A DNA stretch of 64,000 bases, from positions 62,001 through 126,000 of the forward strand of contig JANPIV010000041.1 in NCBI GenBank assembly GCA_031425155.1, read 5' to 3'. Positions 9,185-18,035 of this stretch are shown piece by piece; positions within the stretch are counted from its first letter, which is position 1, and the number at the start of each line of letters is the position of its first letter. The notes beneath the pieces are model-generated. The model was not told where the DNA came from, ran no database searches, and saw only the letters and a list, made by a program, of their open reading frames with translations. Origin of the DNA: M3007 sp031425155. Lineage in GTDB: Bacteria; Bacteroidota; Bacteroidia; Chitinophagales; Saprospiraceae. Both the position numbers and the translations under genes were made by a program.

Positions 9185-11514
9185 TGAACGATCAATTCGA
9201 CACAATAGAAGAGGAAAAGCCAGTAGATGTACGGCTGATCTTTTATAAATATATAGTTGGACCATGGTATTTATATCTGATCGGGCTTTTTGTGGCCGGT
9301 GCTGCTGCCTGGACATATTTGCGGTATGCTACCCCTATTTATTTGGCCAAAACCCAGTTGCTAATCAAATCCAAGGAATCCGGCGGCCAGGATCTTACTC
9401 AGGCTTTCCTGCTCAATGACATTGCTGACCTGGGGGGGACTAACATTGAAAATGAACTATTAATATTAAAGTCCCGTAGTTTAATGCGTACTGTGGTTGA
9501 CAAACTACATTTGGATACCCGATATGAGATCGTCGGTAGGGTACGTACTGCGGAGACCTATCGCAATAGCCCGATTTTACTGGATTCTTTTAGAATAGAT
9601 ACGACTATTCATTTACAGCAATTGCAAATAGAGCGGCAGGATTCAGGGGAGATCGTCCTTTCGGTAGCCAATGAAAAATTAGGCACCGCACGCCCAGGGG
9701 TGTGGTTCAGTAGTAAATACGGAGATTTCCGGTTTAGAAAAGGAGCAGGCAAAATCTACGAAGAAGGCAATATTCTGGTTACATTTCTGGAGCCGGAGGC
9801 AGTAGCGCGGTCTTATTCTGCAAAATTAGCCGCTAAACGTCTCGGCACCCGTTCTGATGCACTGGAAATATCACTTCAGGACCCCGTACCGCAGAAAGCA
9901 GCTGATATTCTGAATACGCTTACTCAATCTTACAATAACGAATCCATCACCGATAAGGTAAAAATATGGGATAACACCTATATCTTTATTAACGAACGGT
10001 TGCGAGGCCTGACTACAGATCTGTCCGATGCAGAATCTGTGGTAGAGCAGTTCAAGACCAAAAATACCGTTTCTACCGACATTGCTGCCAATGTAGTTAG
10101 TGTGCTGGACGAATATAAAGAAAATGATCGGGAAATATCTAAATTGGAGTTGGAATTATCTTTTATAGCCAGCCTGCAGTCAAACATTAGCCAATCCAAC
10201 GATAATTATGAATTATTACCCGCCAATTTTGTCACAGATAATACCGATTTAAGAGAGCAAACCGGTCACTTTAACGAACTAATCCTGGAACGTAAAAGAT
10301 TGCTCACTACAGTGAGCAGTGAGCACGCGCTCATTAAAAATATTAATGGACAAATTACCGACCTGCGTGGTGTATTACGGCGCACCATGCGCAATGTAGC
10401 CGATAATATCCAAAAAAACAAATCGGTAATAGAACAAAAAAACCGGTTGATACAAGGTCGGCTGCGGAGTATTCCAAGTATAGAGCGGGAACTGGTTGAA
10501 ATTACCCGTGCCAAAAACATTAAGGAAAATTTGTATTTATTTTTATTGCAAAAACGCGAAGAAGCCGCTTTATCGAAAGCCATCGCCATAGCGGATGCCA
10601 AAGTAATAGATGTGGCAGAAGTACCCGGTGCGCCCATAGAACCTAAACGACAATTTATTTACAGTATAGCATTCTTGCTGGGTATCGCCCTTCCATTGGG
10701 TTTTATTTTTTTACGTGATATATTGAACGACACCATTGAAACCCCCGATGCTATCAAGAAAAACACCAATGTGCCATTTTTGGGGGCTATTGGATTGAGT
10801 AAAAGTGATAAACACGTTGTAGTCCATAGTCACAGCCGCTCAGCAGTCGCCGAAATGTTCCGGCTGTTGCGCACTAACCTGCAGTTTCTACATGGTCATA
10901 CTGCATCACATGTTTTGATGATTACTTCGGGGTCGAGTGGGGAAGGCAAGAGCTTTATTACTATTAACTTAGGATTGACACTGGCCTTTGCAGGAAAGAA
11001 AACCTGTATTATTTCCCTGGACTTGCGTAAGCCTAAATTGGCGCGTTATCTGGATATAGCCTACACTGGAAAAGGTGTTTCTACTTACCTGATCGGAGAG
11101 GCAAACAAAGAAGAATTAATTCAGCCCACCACCTTAAATCCCAACCTGTTTTGGATTGATAGTGGTCCTATTCCTCCTAATCCCGCAGAACTGATTCAAC
11201 TACCGGCGATGGAGGCGTTATTTGAGTATTTGAAGCCGCAATTTGATTATATTCTGATTGATACCCCGCCGGTGGGTTTAGTTTCTGATGCTTTACTATT
11301 ACACACCTATGCTCAGAGCACCTTATACATCATGCGACAAGGATATACTAAAAAGATGTCTTTGGATTTGGTGGATGAACTTTACCGGCAGAAGAAATTG
11401 AATCAGGTAGGTATTGTACTGAACGGGGTGTCCGCGAAGGGCAAATATGGGTATGGCTATGGGTATGGATACGGGTATGGGTATTACGACGAAGATCAGC
11501 CGAAGAAAAAGTAG
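9184..11514 (+). CDS. wzc: Wzc-like polysaccharide co-polymerase and tyrosine autokinase (776 aa)
   Basis: It starts at a GTG whose G is the last base of the preceding stop. A Wzz domain with a first membrane helix (about 27-48), a long periplasmic coiled-coil region, the second helix (about 492-512), then a cytoplasmic bacterial tyrosine kinase. Walker A is SGSSGEGKS near 582-590, Walker A' is SLDLRKPKL near 617, and Walker B is ILIDTPP near 690. The C-terminus carries eight tyrosines in an alternating YG run (about 754-770) followed by DEDQPKKK; this is the autophosphorylation tail. It controls chain export and length together with the Wza-like protein, and is reset by the PHP phosphatase at 6572-7306. 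Confidence 0.95.
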   Translation: MNDQFDTIEEEKPVDVRLIFYKYIVGPWYLYLIGLFVAGAAAWTYLRYATPIYLAKTQLLIKSKESGGQDLTQAFLLNDIADLGGTNIENELLILKSRSLMRTVVDKLHLDTRYEIVGRVRTAETYRNSPILLDSFRIDTTIHLQQLQIERQDSGEIVLSVANEKLGTARPGVWFSSKYGDFRFRKGAGKIYEEGNILVTFLEPEAVARSYSAKLAAKRLGTRSDALEISLQDPVPQKAADILNTLTQSYNNESITDKVKIWDNTYIFINERLRGLTTDLSDAESVVEQFKTKNTVSTDIAANVVSVLDEYKENDREISKLELELSFIASLQSNISQSNDNYELLPANFVTDNTDLREQTGHFNELILERKRLLTTVSSEHALIKNINGQITDLRGVLRRTMRNVADNIQKNKSVIEQKNRLIQGRLRSIPSIERELVEITRAKNIKENLYLFLLQKREEAALSKAIAIADAKVIDVAEVPGAPIEPKRQFIYSIAFLLGIALPLGFIFLRDILNDTIETPDAIKKNTNVPFLGAIGLSKSDKHVVVHSHSRSAVAEMFRLLRTNLQFLHGHTASHVLMITSGSSGEGKSFITINLGLTLAFAGKKTCIISLDLRKPKLARYLDIAYTGKGVSTYLIGEANKEELIQPTTLNPNLFWIDSGPIPPNPAELIQLPAMEALFEYLKPQFDYILIDTPPVGLVSDALLLHTYAQSTLYIMRQGYTKKMSLDLVDELYRQKKLNQVGIVLNGVSAKGKYGYGYGYGYGYGYYDEDQPKKK

Positions 11515-11519
11515 TGGGG

Positions 11520-12524
11520 ATGAAAAATGTATATGTCATAGCAGAAATTGGGCAGGCCCATGAAGGCAGCCTGGGAATAGCGCACTCTTATATTGATGCT
11601 CTGACCAATACTGGCATAAATGCAGTAAAATTTCAGACCCATATAGCAATTGCGGAAAGCAGTGAATTTGAGCCTTTTAGGGTAAAATTTAGTTATGAAG
11701 ACCAAACCCGGTTTGATTACTGGAAAAGAATGGAATTTACTGCCGATCAATGGGCAGGTTTAAAGCAACATTGCGAAGAGAAAAACCTGGATTTTATTTC
11801 TTCCCCATTTAGTAACGCCGCTGTAGATTTGTTAGAGCGAATTGGGGTGCAAAAGTATAAAATCGGGTCAGGCGAAGTAAGCAATTTTTTAATGCTGCGT
11901 AAAATTGCTCTAACTGGTAAAGATATTTTACTCTCATCTGGCATGAGCTCCTGGGCAGAATTAGACAAATCTATTGCGTTTTTGCAGCCTTATGGCAATG
12001 CACTATCCGTGCTTCAATGCACAACCGCCTATCCTACTTTGCCCGAACAATGGGGCCTGAATGTAATTCCTGAACTCAAACGACGCTACCAACTGCCCAC
12101 TGGTTTTTCAGATCATTCCGGGGATATTATAGCCGGATTAGCAGCGATAGCCCTGGGAGCAGAAATTCTGGAATGCCATGTCGTTTTTGATAAAAGAATG
12201 TTTGGCCCCGATGCTTCTGCCTCCCTTACGCTGGATCAGATGACTCAATTAGTGAAAGGTGCGCGGGCACTCGAGTCCTCATTAAGTATGCCAATAGACA
12301 AAGCAGACAATGAAGGCTTTCAACCCTTGAAGCAAATATTTGAGAAATCTCTTGCTGTAAATAAAGATTTGCCGCAGGGCCATGTTATAAGCATAAATGA
12401 TTTGGAAGCCAAAAAACCCAAAGGTTGTGGGTGGGATGCCGCTGATTTTCAAGCAGTAGTGGGTAAAAAATTAAAACATTCCTTGTCGGCCTGGTCATTT
12501 TTGAAAAAGGGAGATATAGAGTGA
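11520..12524 (+). CDS. neuB: N-acylneuraminate-9-type synthase, NeuB family
   Basis: Condenses a 2-acetamido mannose sugar with phosphoenolpyruvate to form a nine-carbon nonulosonic acid. The TIM-barrel motifs are visible: AEIGQAHEGSLGIA, AVKFQTH, KIGSGEVSNF, LSSGMSSW, and FSDHSGD. The metal-binding ECHVVFDKRMFGPDASAS near 222-239 and a C-terminal antifreeze-like SAF domain (about 270-334) follow. ATG 11520 is preferred over the in-frame GTG 11514 that overlaps the previous stop. Followed with a 4-base overlap by neuC. Whether the product is sialic, legionaminic or another acid cannot be told; no legionaminic-specific LegB/LegC pair adjoins. Confidence 0.92.
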   Translation: MKNVYVIAEIGQAHEGSLGIAHSYIDALTNTGINAVKFQTHIAIAESSEFEPFRVKFSYEDQTRFDYWKRMEFTADQWAGLKQHCEEKNLDFISSPFSNAAVDLLERIGVQKYKIGSGEVSNFLMLRKIALTGKDILLSSGMSSWAELDKSIAFLQPYGNALSVLQCTTAYPTLPEQWGLNVIPELKRRYQLPTGFSDHSGDIIAGLAAIALGAEILECHVVFDKRMFGPDASASLTLDQMTQLVKGARALESSLSMPIDKADNEGFQPLKQIFEKSLAVNKDLPQGHVISINDLEAKKPKGCGWDAADFQAVVGKKLKHSLSAWSFLKKGDIE

Positions 12525-13678
12525 AGCGTAGAAAGATTTGTGTGGTAATCACGGCTCGGCCCAGTTATAGCCGCGTAAAAACAGCTTTGAAAGCAATTCA
12601 GGAACATCCAGCCTTGGAACTTCAGCTGGTAGTAGCCGCTTCTGCACTACTGGATCGCTACGGCTCGGCTGTCCACAACATAGAACGCGATGGCTTCCCG
12701 ATCACCGCTAAAGTGTTCAATGTATTGGAAGGTGAAAACCTGACTGCTGCGGCCAAGACAACCGGTATTGGCATTTTGGAACTTTCTACAGTGTTTGATA
12801 ACCTGGCACCCGATATCGTAGTCACCGTCGCCGATCGCTACGAAACTATGGCCACTGCCATTTCAGCAGCATACATGAATATTCCGCTGGCACATATACA
12901 GGGCGGAGAGGTAACCGGGAATATTGACGAAAAGGTGCGGCACAGTGTGACCAAACTTGCTGATTATCATTTTGTTGCTTCTGAAAATGCCCGGGAACGA
13001 GTCATCCGCATGGGAGAAAATCCAGATTTTGTATTTAATACAGGCTGCCCTTCCATTGATCTTGCTGCGGAGGCTCTAGAAAACCCTGCCCTTGATTTCA
13101 ACTTATATGAAAAATATGGCGGTGTGGGTGCCATACCCGACTATAAAGATGGTTATCTCGTAGTTATGCAACACCCGGTCACCAATGAATATCAACAGTC
13201 GCGCCAGCACATCGAAGAGACATTAGCAGCAGTAAAGGATATAAACCTGCCCGTTTTTTGGTTCTGGCCTAATGTAGATGCCGGTGCTGATGGTACTTCG
13301 ACGGGCATCCGTGCCTTCCGTGAACGCCATCCTTTGCCGCACATTCATTTTTTTAAAAATATGGAGCCCCTGGATTTTCTAAAATTGCTGAACAACGCCA
13401 GAGGCCTGATCGGAAATTCCAGTGTAGGTATCCGGGAATGCGCTTTTATGGGTGTACCCGTCGTGAATATTGGCTCTCGTCAAAATCGCCGCGATCGCGG
13501 AAATAATGTTCTCGATGTTGCCTACGAAAAAAACAAAATCACTGCGGCCATCCAATCCTGTTTAAGTAATAAAAGGCCACCTACCTCGGGTGTGTATGGT
13601 GGTGGCGATGCGGGGAGGAAAATTGCGGCCTTGCTTACAGATGTTCCTTTACATTTTCATAAAACGTTGGTTTATTAA
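12521..13678 (+). CDS. neuC: Hydrolysing UDP-N-acetylglucosamine 2-epimerase, NeuC/LegG family
   Basis: 385 residues starting at a GTG that overlaps the neuB stop (GTGA). Family motifs: VITARPSYSRVKTAL at the N-terminus, VTVADRYETMATAIS and HIQGGEVTGNIDEKVRHSVTKLADYHF in the middle, and IGNSSVGIRECAFMGVPVVNIGSRQ near 300. It releases the 2-epimerised N-acetyl sugar from UDP, giving the substrate for NeuB. The non-hydrolysing type is encoded separately at 21256-22374, so the two epimerases serve different branches. Confidence 0.92.
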   Translation: MKRRKICVVITARPSYSRVKTALKAIQEHPALELQLVVAASALLDRYGSAVHNIERDGFPITAKVFNVLEGENLTAAAKTTGIGILELSTVFDNLAPDIVVTVADRYETMATAISAAYMNIPLAHIQGGEVTGNIDEKVRHSVTKLADYHFVASENARERVIRMGENPDFVFNTGCPSIDLAAEALENPALDFNLYEKYGGVGAIPDYKDGYLVVMQHPVTNEYQQSRQHIEETLAAVKDINLPVFWFWPNVDAGADGTSTGIRAFRERHPLPHIHFFKNMEPLDFLKLLNNARGLIGNSSVGIRECAFMGVPVVNIGSRQNRRDRGNNVLDVAYEKNKITAAIQSCLSNKRPPTSGVYGGGDAGRKIAALLTDVPLHFHKTLVY

Positions 13679-13682
13679 TAAT

Positions 13683-14792
13683 ATGGTACCGTATAATAAA
13701 GATATTAAAGATTGTTCTATTTCCGAGATAGTTGATTGTCTTGACAAGCAGCCTTACGGCCAGGCGGCCAGTAAAATAATCCAGTTCTTTGAAACATTAG
13801 GCTCAGATCAATATGCTGATTTCCTGCGAATTTCAACAGTGCCAATATTATTTCATGAAGCCGAGCGGATATTCCGTTCGACAGAAGACCCTATAAAATT
13901 ATTTAGTGAATGCTTGGAAAACTTAAATTTCCATATAGAGGCCTTATATGCGTTTCCTTCTTTCAGGTATTTATTTGAGGCGGCGCAGGAAAATTATGAG
14001 CAGTGCGATACTATTGAAGACACAGCACAGAAAACGGGAGAGCACTACGGCAATCTTTTTAAGGCTTTCACCATGAAGCAATTCCTGGAAGCAAAAGAAC
14101 TGATAGAAACAAGGCTTAGCAGGAATAATATCAAAATTAACGGCTTAGAATCATCTGCCCTATTGGATCAAGGATGTGGTGGTGGTAGGTACACGGCAGC
14201 ATGGAAACTACTTGGAGTAAATAAAGCGGTGGGTGTAGATATTTCTCCAATATCTATTGAAGACGCCCGCAATAAATCCAAAGCCCTTGATATTGATATA
14301 GAATTTATGGAAGCGTCGGTCTTATCGCTGCCATTTAATGATAATCAGTTTGATATTGTCTATTCTAATGGAGTGCTACACCATACCAGCGACTGGGAAA
14401 AAGGGATAGAAGAGCAAGTAAGGGTTTTAAAACCTGGAGGATTTGGCTGGCAGTATCTTATCGAATCTCCGGGAGGCATTTTTTGGGACAAAATCGAAAT
14501 ACTTCGCGCTGTGCTTCGGAAAGTAGATAAACAATATGCTGCTAAAGTTTTAGCCTCGTATGGTATTCCTAATAATCGAATATTCTATATGTTGGATCAT
14601 GTGATGGTGCCTGTTAATACCAGACTACGGCCAGAAGATATAGAAAACAGTCTTGCTAAGGCCGGAGCGAAAAATATTCAGCGACTACAACGCGGGGTTG
14701 ATTTTGATCGTGTGGAACAGATTTTCCAAGGTATTCCATACGCCAGAGAAAAATTTGGAGTAGGCGAAAACAGATTTGTCTTTAGCAAGTGA
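13683..14792 (+). CDS. Class I SAM-dependent methyltransferase inside the neu cassette
   Basis: 369 residues from the ATG at 13683, 4 bases after the neuC stop; a longer in-frame start at 13590 would lie inside neuC. An unassigned N-terminal helical part (about 1-150) precedes the methyltransferase fold with motif I LLDQGCGGGRYTAAW near 160, VGVDIS (motif II) and the post-I acidic loop, and FDIVYSNGVLHHTSDWE. It overlaps neuA by GTGA. Lodged between neuC and neuA, it may O-methylate the nonulosonic acid or its glycan; that is inference. Confidence 0.85.
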   Translation: MVPYNKDIKDCSISEIVDCLDKQPYGQAASKIIQFFETLGSDQYADFLRISTVPILFHEAERIFRSTEDPIKLFSECLENLNFHIEALYAFPSFRYLFEAAQENYEQCDTIEDTAQKTGEHYGNLFKAFTMKQFLEAKELIETRLSRNNIKINGLESSALLDQGCGGGRYTAAWKLLGVNKAVGVDISPISIEDARNKSKALDIDIEFMEASVLSLPFNDNQFDIVYSNGVLHHTSDWEKGIEEQVRVLKPGGFGWQYLIESPGGIFWDKIEILRAVLRKVDKQYAAKVLASYGIPNNRIFYMLDHVMVPVNTRLRPEDIENSLAKAGAKNIQRLQRGVDFDRVEQIFQGIPYAREKFGVGENRFVFSK

Positions 14793-15493
14793 AAATCCTC
14801 GCCCTCATCCCTGCCCGCGGCGGGTCAAAAGGAGTACCCGGCAAGAACATCAAACTTCTGCAAAATAAACCCTTGTTACAATACTCTATAACAGCAGCCA
14901 ATAATGCACGCAGTATTGCCCGAACCATTGTGACTACCGACGATCCCAATATTCAAAAACTAAGCAATTCAATCGGCGCAGAGACTCCTTTTTTACGTCC
15001 AATAGAATTGGCAGAGGATACTACTCCTACTCTTCCGGTGATACAACATGCTTTGCAATGGCTGGCGGAAAATGAAGGTGAGCAGTATGATGCCGTCTGT
15101 CTTCTACAGCCAACCAATCCATTCCGTCCGCTAGGGTTTATTGATCGGGCTATTGAAAAATTTGTCCAAAGCGGTGCAGACTCATTAGTTTCTGTTCTTC
15201 CTGTACCCACAGAATTTAACCCGCATTGGATATTTGAACCCAATGAGCAAGGTTTACTACAAATTGCTACCGGCGAACAAAAAATTATCCCTCGCCGACA
15301 AGAGTTGCCCGCAGCATTTTTCCGGGATGGCTCTGTGTATCTGACCAGGACACAGGTGATTCTGCAAGGCAATTCACTGTATGGCAATAGCATCGCTTAT
15401 CTCGAATCAGATCCGGCCTACTATTGCAATATTGACACTATGGAAGATTGGAATCAGGCAGAAGAGATGGCCCTAATTTTATGTGCGGAATAG
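14789..15493 (+). CDS. neuA: CMP-nonulosonate (acylneuraminate) cytidylyltransferase
   Basis: 234 residues with the nucleotide-binding signature ALIPARGGSKGVPGKNIK at the N-terminus, VTTDDPNIQKLS near 47, LLQPTNPFRP near 106 and a closing NIDTMEDWNQAE motif. It activates the nine-carbon sugar as a CMP derivative for transfer. GTG start, overlapping the methyltransferase stop; its own last 13 bases overlap the next gene. Together with neuB and neuC it completes the synthesis and activation of a nonulosonic acid. Confidence 0.92.
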   Translation: MKILALIPARGGSKGVPGKNIKLLQNKPLLQYSITAANNARSIARTIVTTDDPNIQKLSNSIGAETPFLRPIELAEDTTPTLPVIQHALQWLAENEGEQYDAVCLLQPTNPFRPLGFIDRAIEKFVQSGADSLVSVLPVPTEFNPHWIFEPNEQGLLQIATGEQKIIPRRQELPAAFFRDGSVYLTRTQVILQGNSLYGNSIAYLESDPAYYCNIDTMEDWNQAEEMALILCAE

Positions 15494-17187
15494 CCGGTAT
15501 TATCGGACATGATCCTGAAAAACAGGCGCGTATGATGCGGATGCTGACTGCACAACAGCATCGTGGTCCTGATGCTACCGCTTTCCATGACCTCGGCGAC
15601 ACAGGTATATTAGGACATAACCGCTTGAGCATCATTGACCTGGATGTATCGGCCAACCAACCATTTTGCAGTGAGGATGGACGTTTTTGTTTAGTTTTCA
15701 ACGGCGAGATTTATAATTATCTGGAATTAAAAGAGGAATTGAGATCAGTTTTTATCTTTAAAACACAGTCTGATACAGAAGTTTTATTGGCAGCTTTCAT
15801 ACAGTGGGGAGATAAGTGTCTGGAGCGGTTGATCGGCATGTTTTCTTTTGCGATTTGGGATGCACAACAGCAAGTACTGTTCGCAGCGCGAGATCGTTTC
15901 GGCGTAAAGCCTTTTTATTTTGCGAAACTAACGGATGCCTTTTTATTTGCCAGTGAAATCAAAACTTTGTGGGCTGCGGGCATTCCCCGACATCCACGCG
16001 AGGAAGTTTGGGCTGGCTATTTTACGCACGGCACCTATGGTCAGCCGACAGAAACCTTTTGGAATGATATTCAGCAACTTCCTGGCGGGTATGCGCTGAC
16101 TTATAAAAATGGAGCCATGAAGACGTGGCAATGGTATGATTTTGTAGAAAAGGTGAAAGAAGCAGCATTTTTTGAAAACGAAGCGGCAATAGCGGCAAAG
16201 TGGCTCTCATTAACCCGCGAAAGCATTCGGCTCCGTTTTCGCGCAGACGTAGCAGTAGGCTTTAATTTGAGCGGCGGCCTGGATTCCTCGCTGTTGCTTG
16301 GATTAGTGCAGGAACAGTTTAAAAATAACCCATCCATCCAGTCCTTTACTTTTTTCACTGGCGATGAACGGTACGACGAACTGTACTGGGCACAGCAAAT
16401 GGTGGCGCATACCGTATTTCCACACTCGCCAGTACAATTATGGGTAGAAGAAATTCCATCGCTGGCGGCCATTATTGCTATCGCACAAGACGAGCCTTAT
16501 GGAGGCATCCCCACGCTGGCGTATAGCAAAATTTTTGAGGCAGCCCGCCAAAAAAATGTTACGGTGCTGCTGGATGGTCAGGGCCTTGATGAGGCCTGGG
16601 CGGGTTACGATTATTACCGGCAAAAAACGGATTTGCTCATACAGGGTGTATCTGGTTCATCCGGGCATACCAATTGGCTTCAAGCCGATTTTAAAGCACT
16701 GGCAAAAAATATAGCCTTTCCTCAACCTTTTGCAGACAGTTTGCAAAACCTCCAATACCGCGACCTTTTCTATACCAAACTACCTCGTGCCTTGCGGTTC
16801 AATGATCGGATTTCTATGCTGCACGGTACCGAACTACGGGAGCCTTTTCTGGACCATCGTTTGGTAGAAATGGCCTTTGCCCTGCCACCGCATTTGAAAA
16901 TCCAGGATGGCCAGCAAAAATGGCTGCTCCGGAAAATGGCCGAAAAATTCCTGCCATCCAGCCTCAGCCTGGCTCCCAAACGCCCCCTGCAGACCCCCCA
17001 ACGCGAATGGCTGGCCAACGATCTGCGCACCTGGACATCCGAGCGAATCGAAGCGTTAACATCGCTCAATATGCCCTGGTTTCGGTCCGATGCCCTGCGC
17101 GAGGCCTATACAGATTTCACAAAAACATCCCCGGACAACAGTTTTTTTGTTTGGCAATGGATAAATAGCAGCCTCCTTCTGCCATGA
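15481..17187 (+). CDS. asnB: AsnB-like glutamine-dependent amidotransferase (first copy)
   Basis: 568 residues starting MCGIAGIIGHD at 15481, so that Cys2 is exposed as the glutaminase nucleophile; an upstream in-frame start would bury it and is wrong. The N-terminal glutamine amidotransferase domain (about 1-200) contains RGPDATAFHD and NGEIYNYLELK. The C-terminal synthetase domain has the ATP pyrophosphatase loop LSGGLDSS near 263. In O-antigen loci such proteins (for example WbpS) turn uronic acid carboxylates into amides rather than making asparagine. Position directly after neuA and before the exporter favours such a role here. A second copy is at 33600-35474. Confidence 0.88.
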   Translation: MCGIAGIIGHDPEKQARMMRMLTAQQHRGPDATAFHDLGDTGILGHNRLSIIDLDVSANQPFCSEDGRFCLVFNGEIYNYLELKEELRSVFIFKTQSDTEVLLAAFIQWGDKCLERLIGMFSFAIWDAQQQVLFAARDRFGVKPFYFAKLTDAFLFASEIKTLWAAGIPRHPREEVWAGYFTHGTYGQPTETFWNDIQQLPGGYALTYKNGAMKTWQWYDFVEKVKEAAFFENEAAIAAKWLSLTRESIRLRFRADVAVGFNLSGGLDSSLLLGLVQEQFKNNPSIQSFTFFTGDERYDELYWAQQMVAHTVFPHSPVQLWVEEIPSLAAIIAIAQDEPYGGIPTLAYSKIFEAARQKNVTVLLDGQGLDEAWAGYDYYRQKTDLLIQGVSGSSGHTNWLQADFKALAKNIAFPQPFADSLQNLQYRDLFYTKLPRALRFNDRISMLHGTELREPFLDHRLVEMAFALPPHLKIQDGQQKWLLRKMAEKFLPSSLSLAPKRPLQTPQREWLANDLRTWTSERIEALTSLNMPWFRSDALREAYTDFTKTSPDNSFFVWQWINSSLLLP

Positions 17188-18026
17188 GCGAACGTCAGCA
17201 TCATATTCGTATAGAAGCCCGTCAAGGTTTACAACGTCTGAATTTACGCGAATTCTGGCGTTATCGGGACCTGCTATATTTCATGGTGTTGCGCGACATT
17301 ACTGTGATCTATAAACAAACGATCATGGGTTTTGCGTGGGCTATCATCAACCCGGTTTTCTCCATGCTCGTCTTCTCGGTAGTCTTTGGCAAATTGGCCG
17401 GCGTAGCGAGCGACGGTATTCCGTATCCGATTTTTTCTTACGCTGCGCTCGTCCCGTGGACCTACTTTTCCAATACCCTGAACGCAGCAGGCAGCAGCCT
17501 GGTGAACAACACGTCTATCTTCACCAAAGTCTATTTCCCGCGGCTGATCATCCCGCTTACGCCAGTGCTGTCTAAATTAGCCGACTTTGCTATTTCGTTT
17601 GCCGTGTTGGCCCTGCTGATGATATATTATCGGTTTTTACCAGGTTGGAACATCCTGTTTTTGCCCGTACTAATGCTGATTATGCTGCTGACGGTAGCCG
17701 GTCTGGGCATGTTCCTTTCGGCTATGGCCATCCAGTACCGGGATGTAAAGTTTGCGATCACTTTTGTCACCCCGCTGCTGATGTACGCCGCGCCGGTCGT
17801 GTTTCCTTCCTCTCTGATTCTGGAAAAATTCGGTTCATCGGCCTATCATTGGTACGGACTCTATCCCATGGCCGGGGTAATCGAAGGATTTCGGGCCGCT
17901 ATAGTGCCGGGCAAAGCAATGCCTTGGGAATTAATTGGTATGGGGAGCCTGAGCGCAATCTTCCTGTTTATCTTCGGCCTTTGGTATTTCAAAAAAATGG
18001 AGCGGCATTTTGCCGATGTTGCCTAA
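17184..18026 (+). CDS. wzm: Polysaccharide ABC exporter permease, Wzm-like
   Basis: 280 residues with an ABC-2 membrane domain: an amphipathic N-terminal part, then about six hydrophobic segments from residue 50 to 270. The conserved entry motif YRDLLYFMVLRDITVIYKQTIMGFAWAIINP is present near 29. ATGA overlap with asnB. With the ATPase encoded 9 bases downstream it would carry a finished lipid-linked glycan across the inner membrane. Confidence 0.92.
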   Translation: MSERQHHIRIEARQGLQRLNLREFWRYRDLLYFMVLRDITVIYKQTIMGFAWAIINPVFSMLVFSVVFGKLAGVASDGIPYPIFSYAALVPWTYFSNTLNAAGSSLVNNTSIFTKVYFPRLIIPLTPVLSKLADFAISFAVLALLMIYYRFLPGWNILFLPVLMLIMLLTVAGLGMFLSAMAIQYRDVKFAITFVTPLLMYAAPVVFPSSLILEKFGSSAYHWYGLYPMAGVIEGFRAAIVPGKAMPWELIGMGSLSAIFLFIFGLWYFKKMERHFADVA

Positions 18027-18035
18027 CCTACATAT

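Noticed and set aside
11440..11500. Alternating GGGTAT/GGCTAT bases considered as a DNA tandem repeat
   Set aside because: It is explained as the coding region of the Tyr-Gly phosphorylation tail of the tyrosine kinase.
13590..13682. Extended start of the neu methyltransferase
   Set aside because: It would overlap the end of neuC by 89 bases; the ATG at 13683 lies just after the neuC stop and fits the locus spacing.
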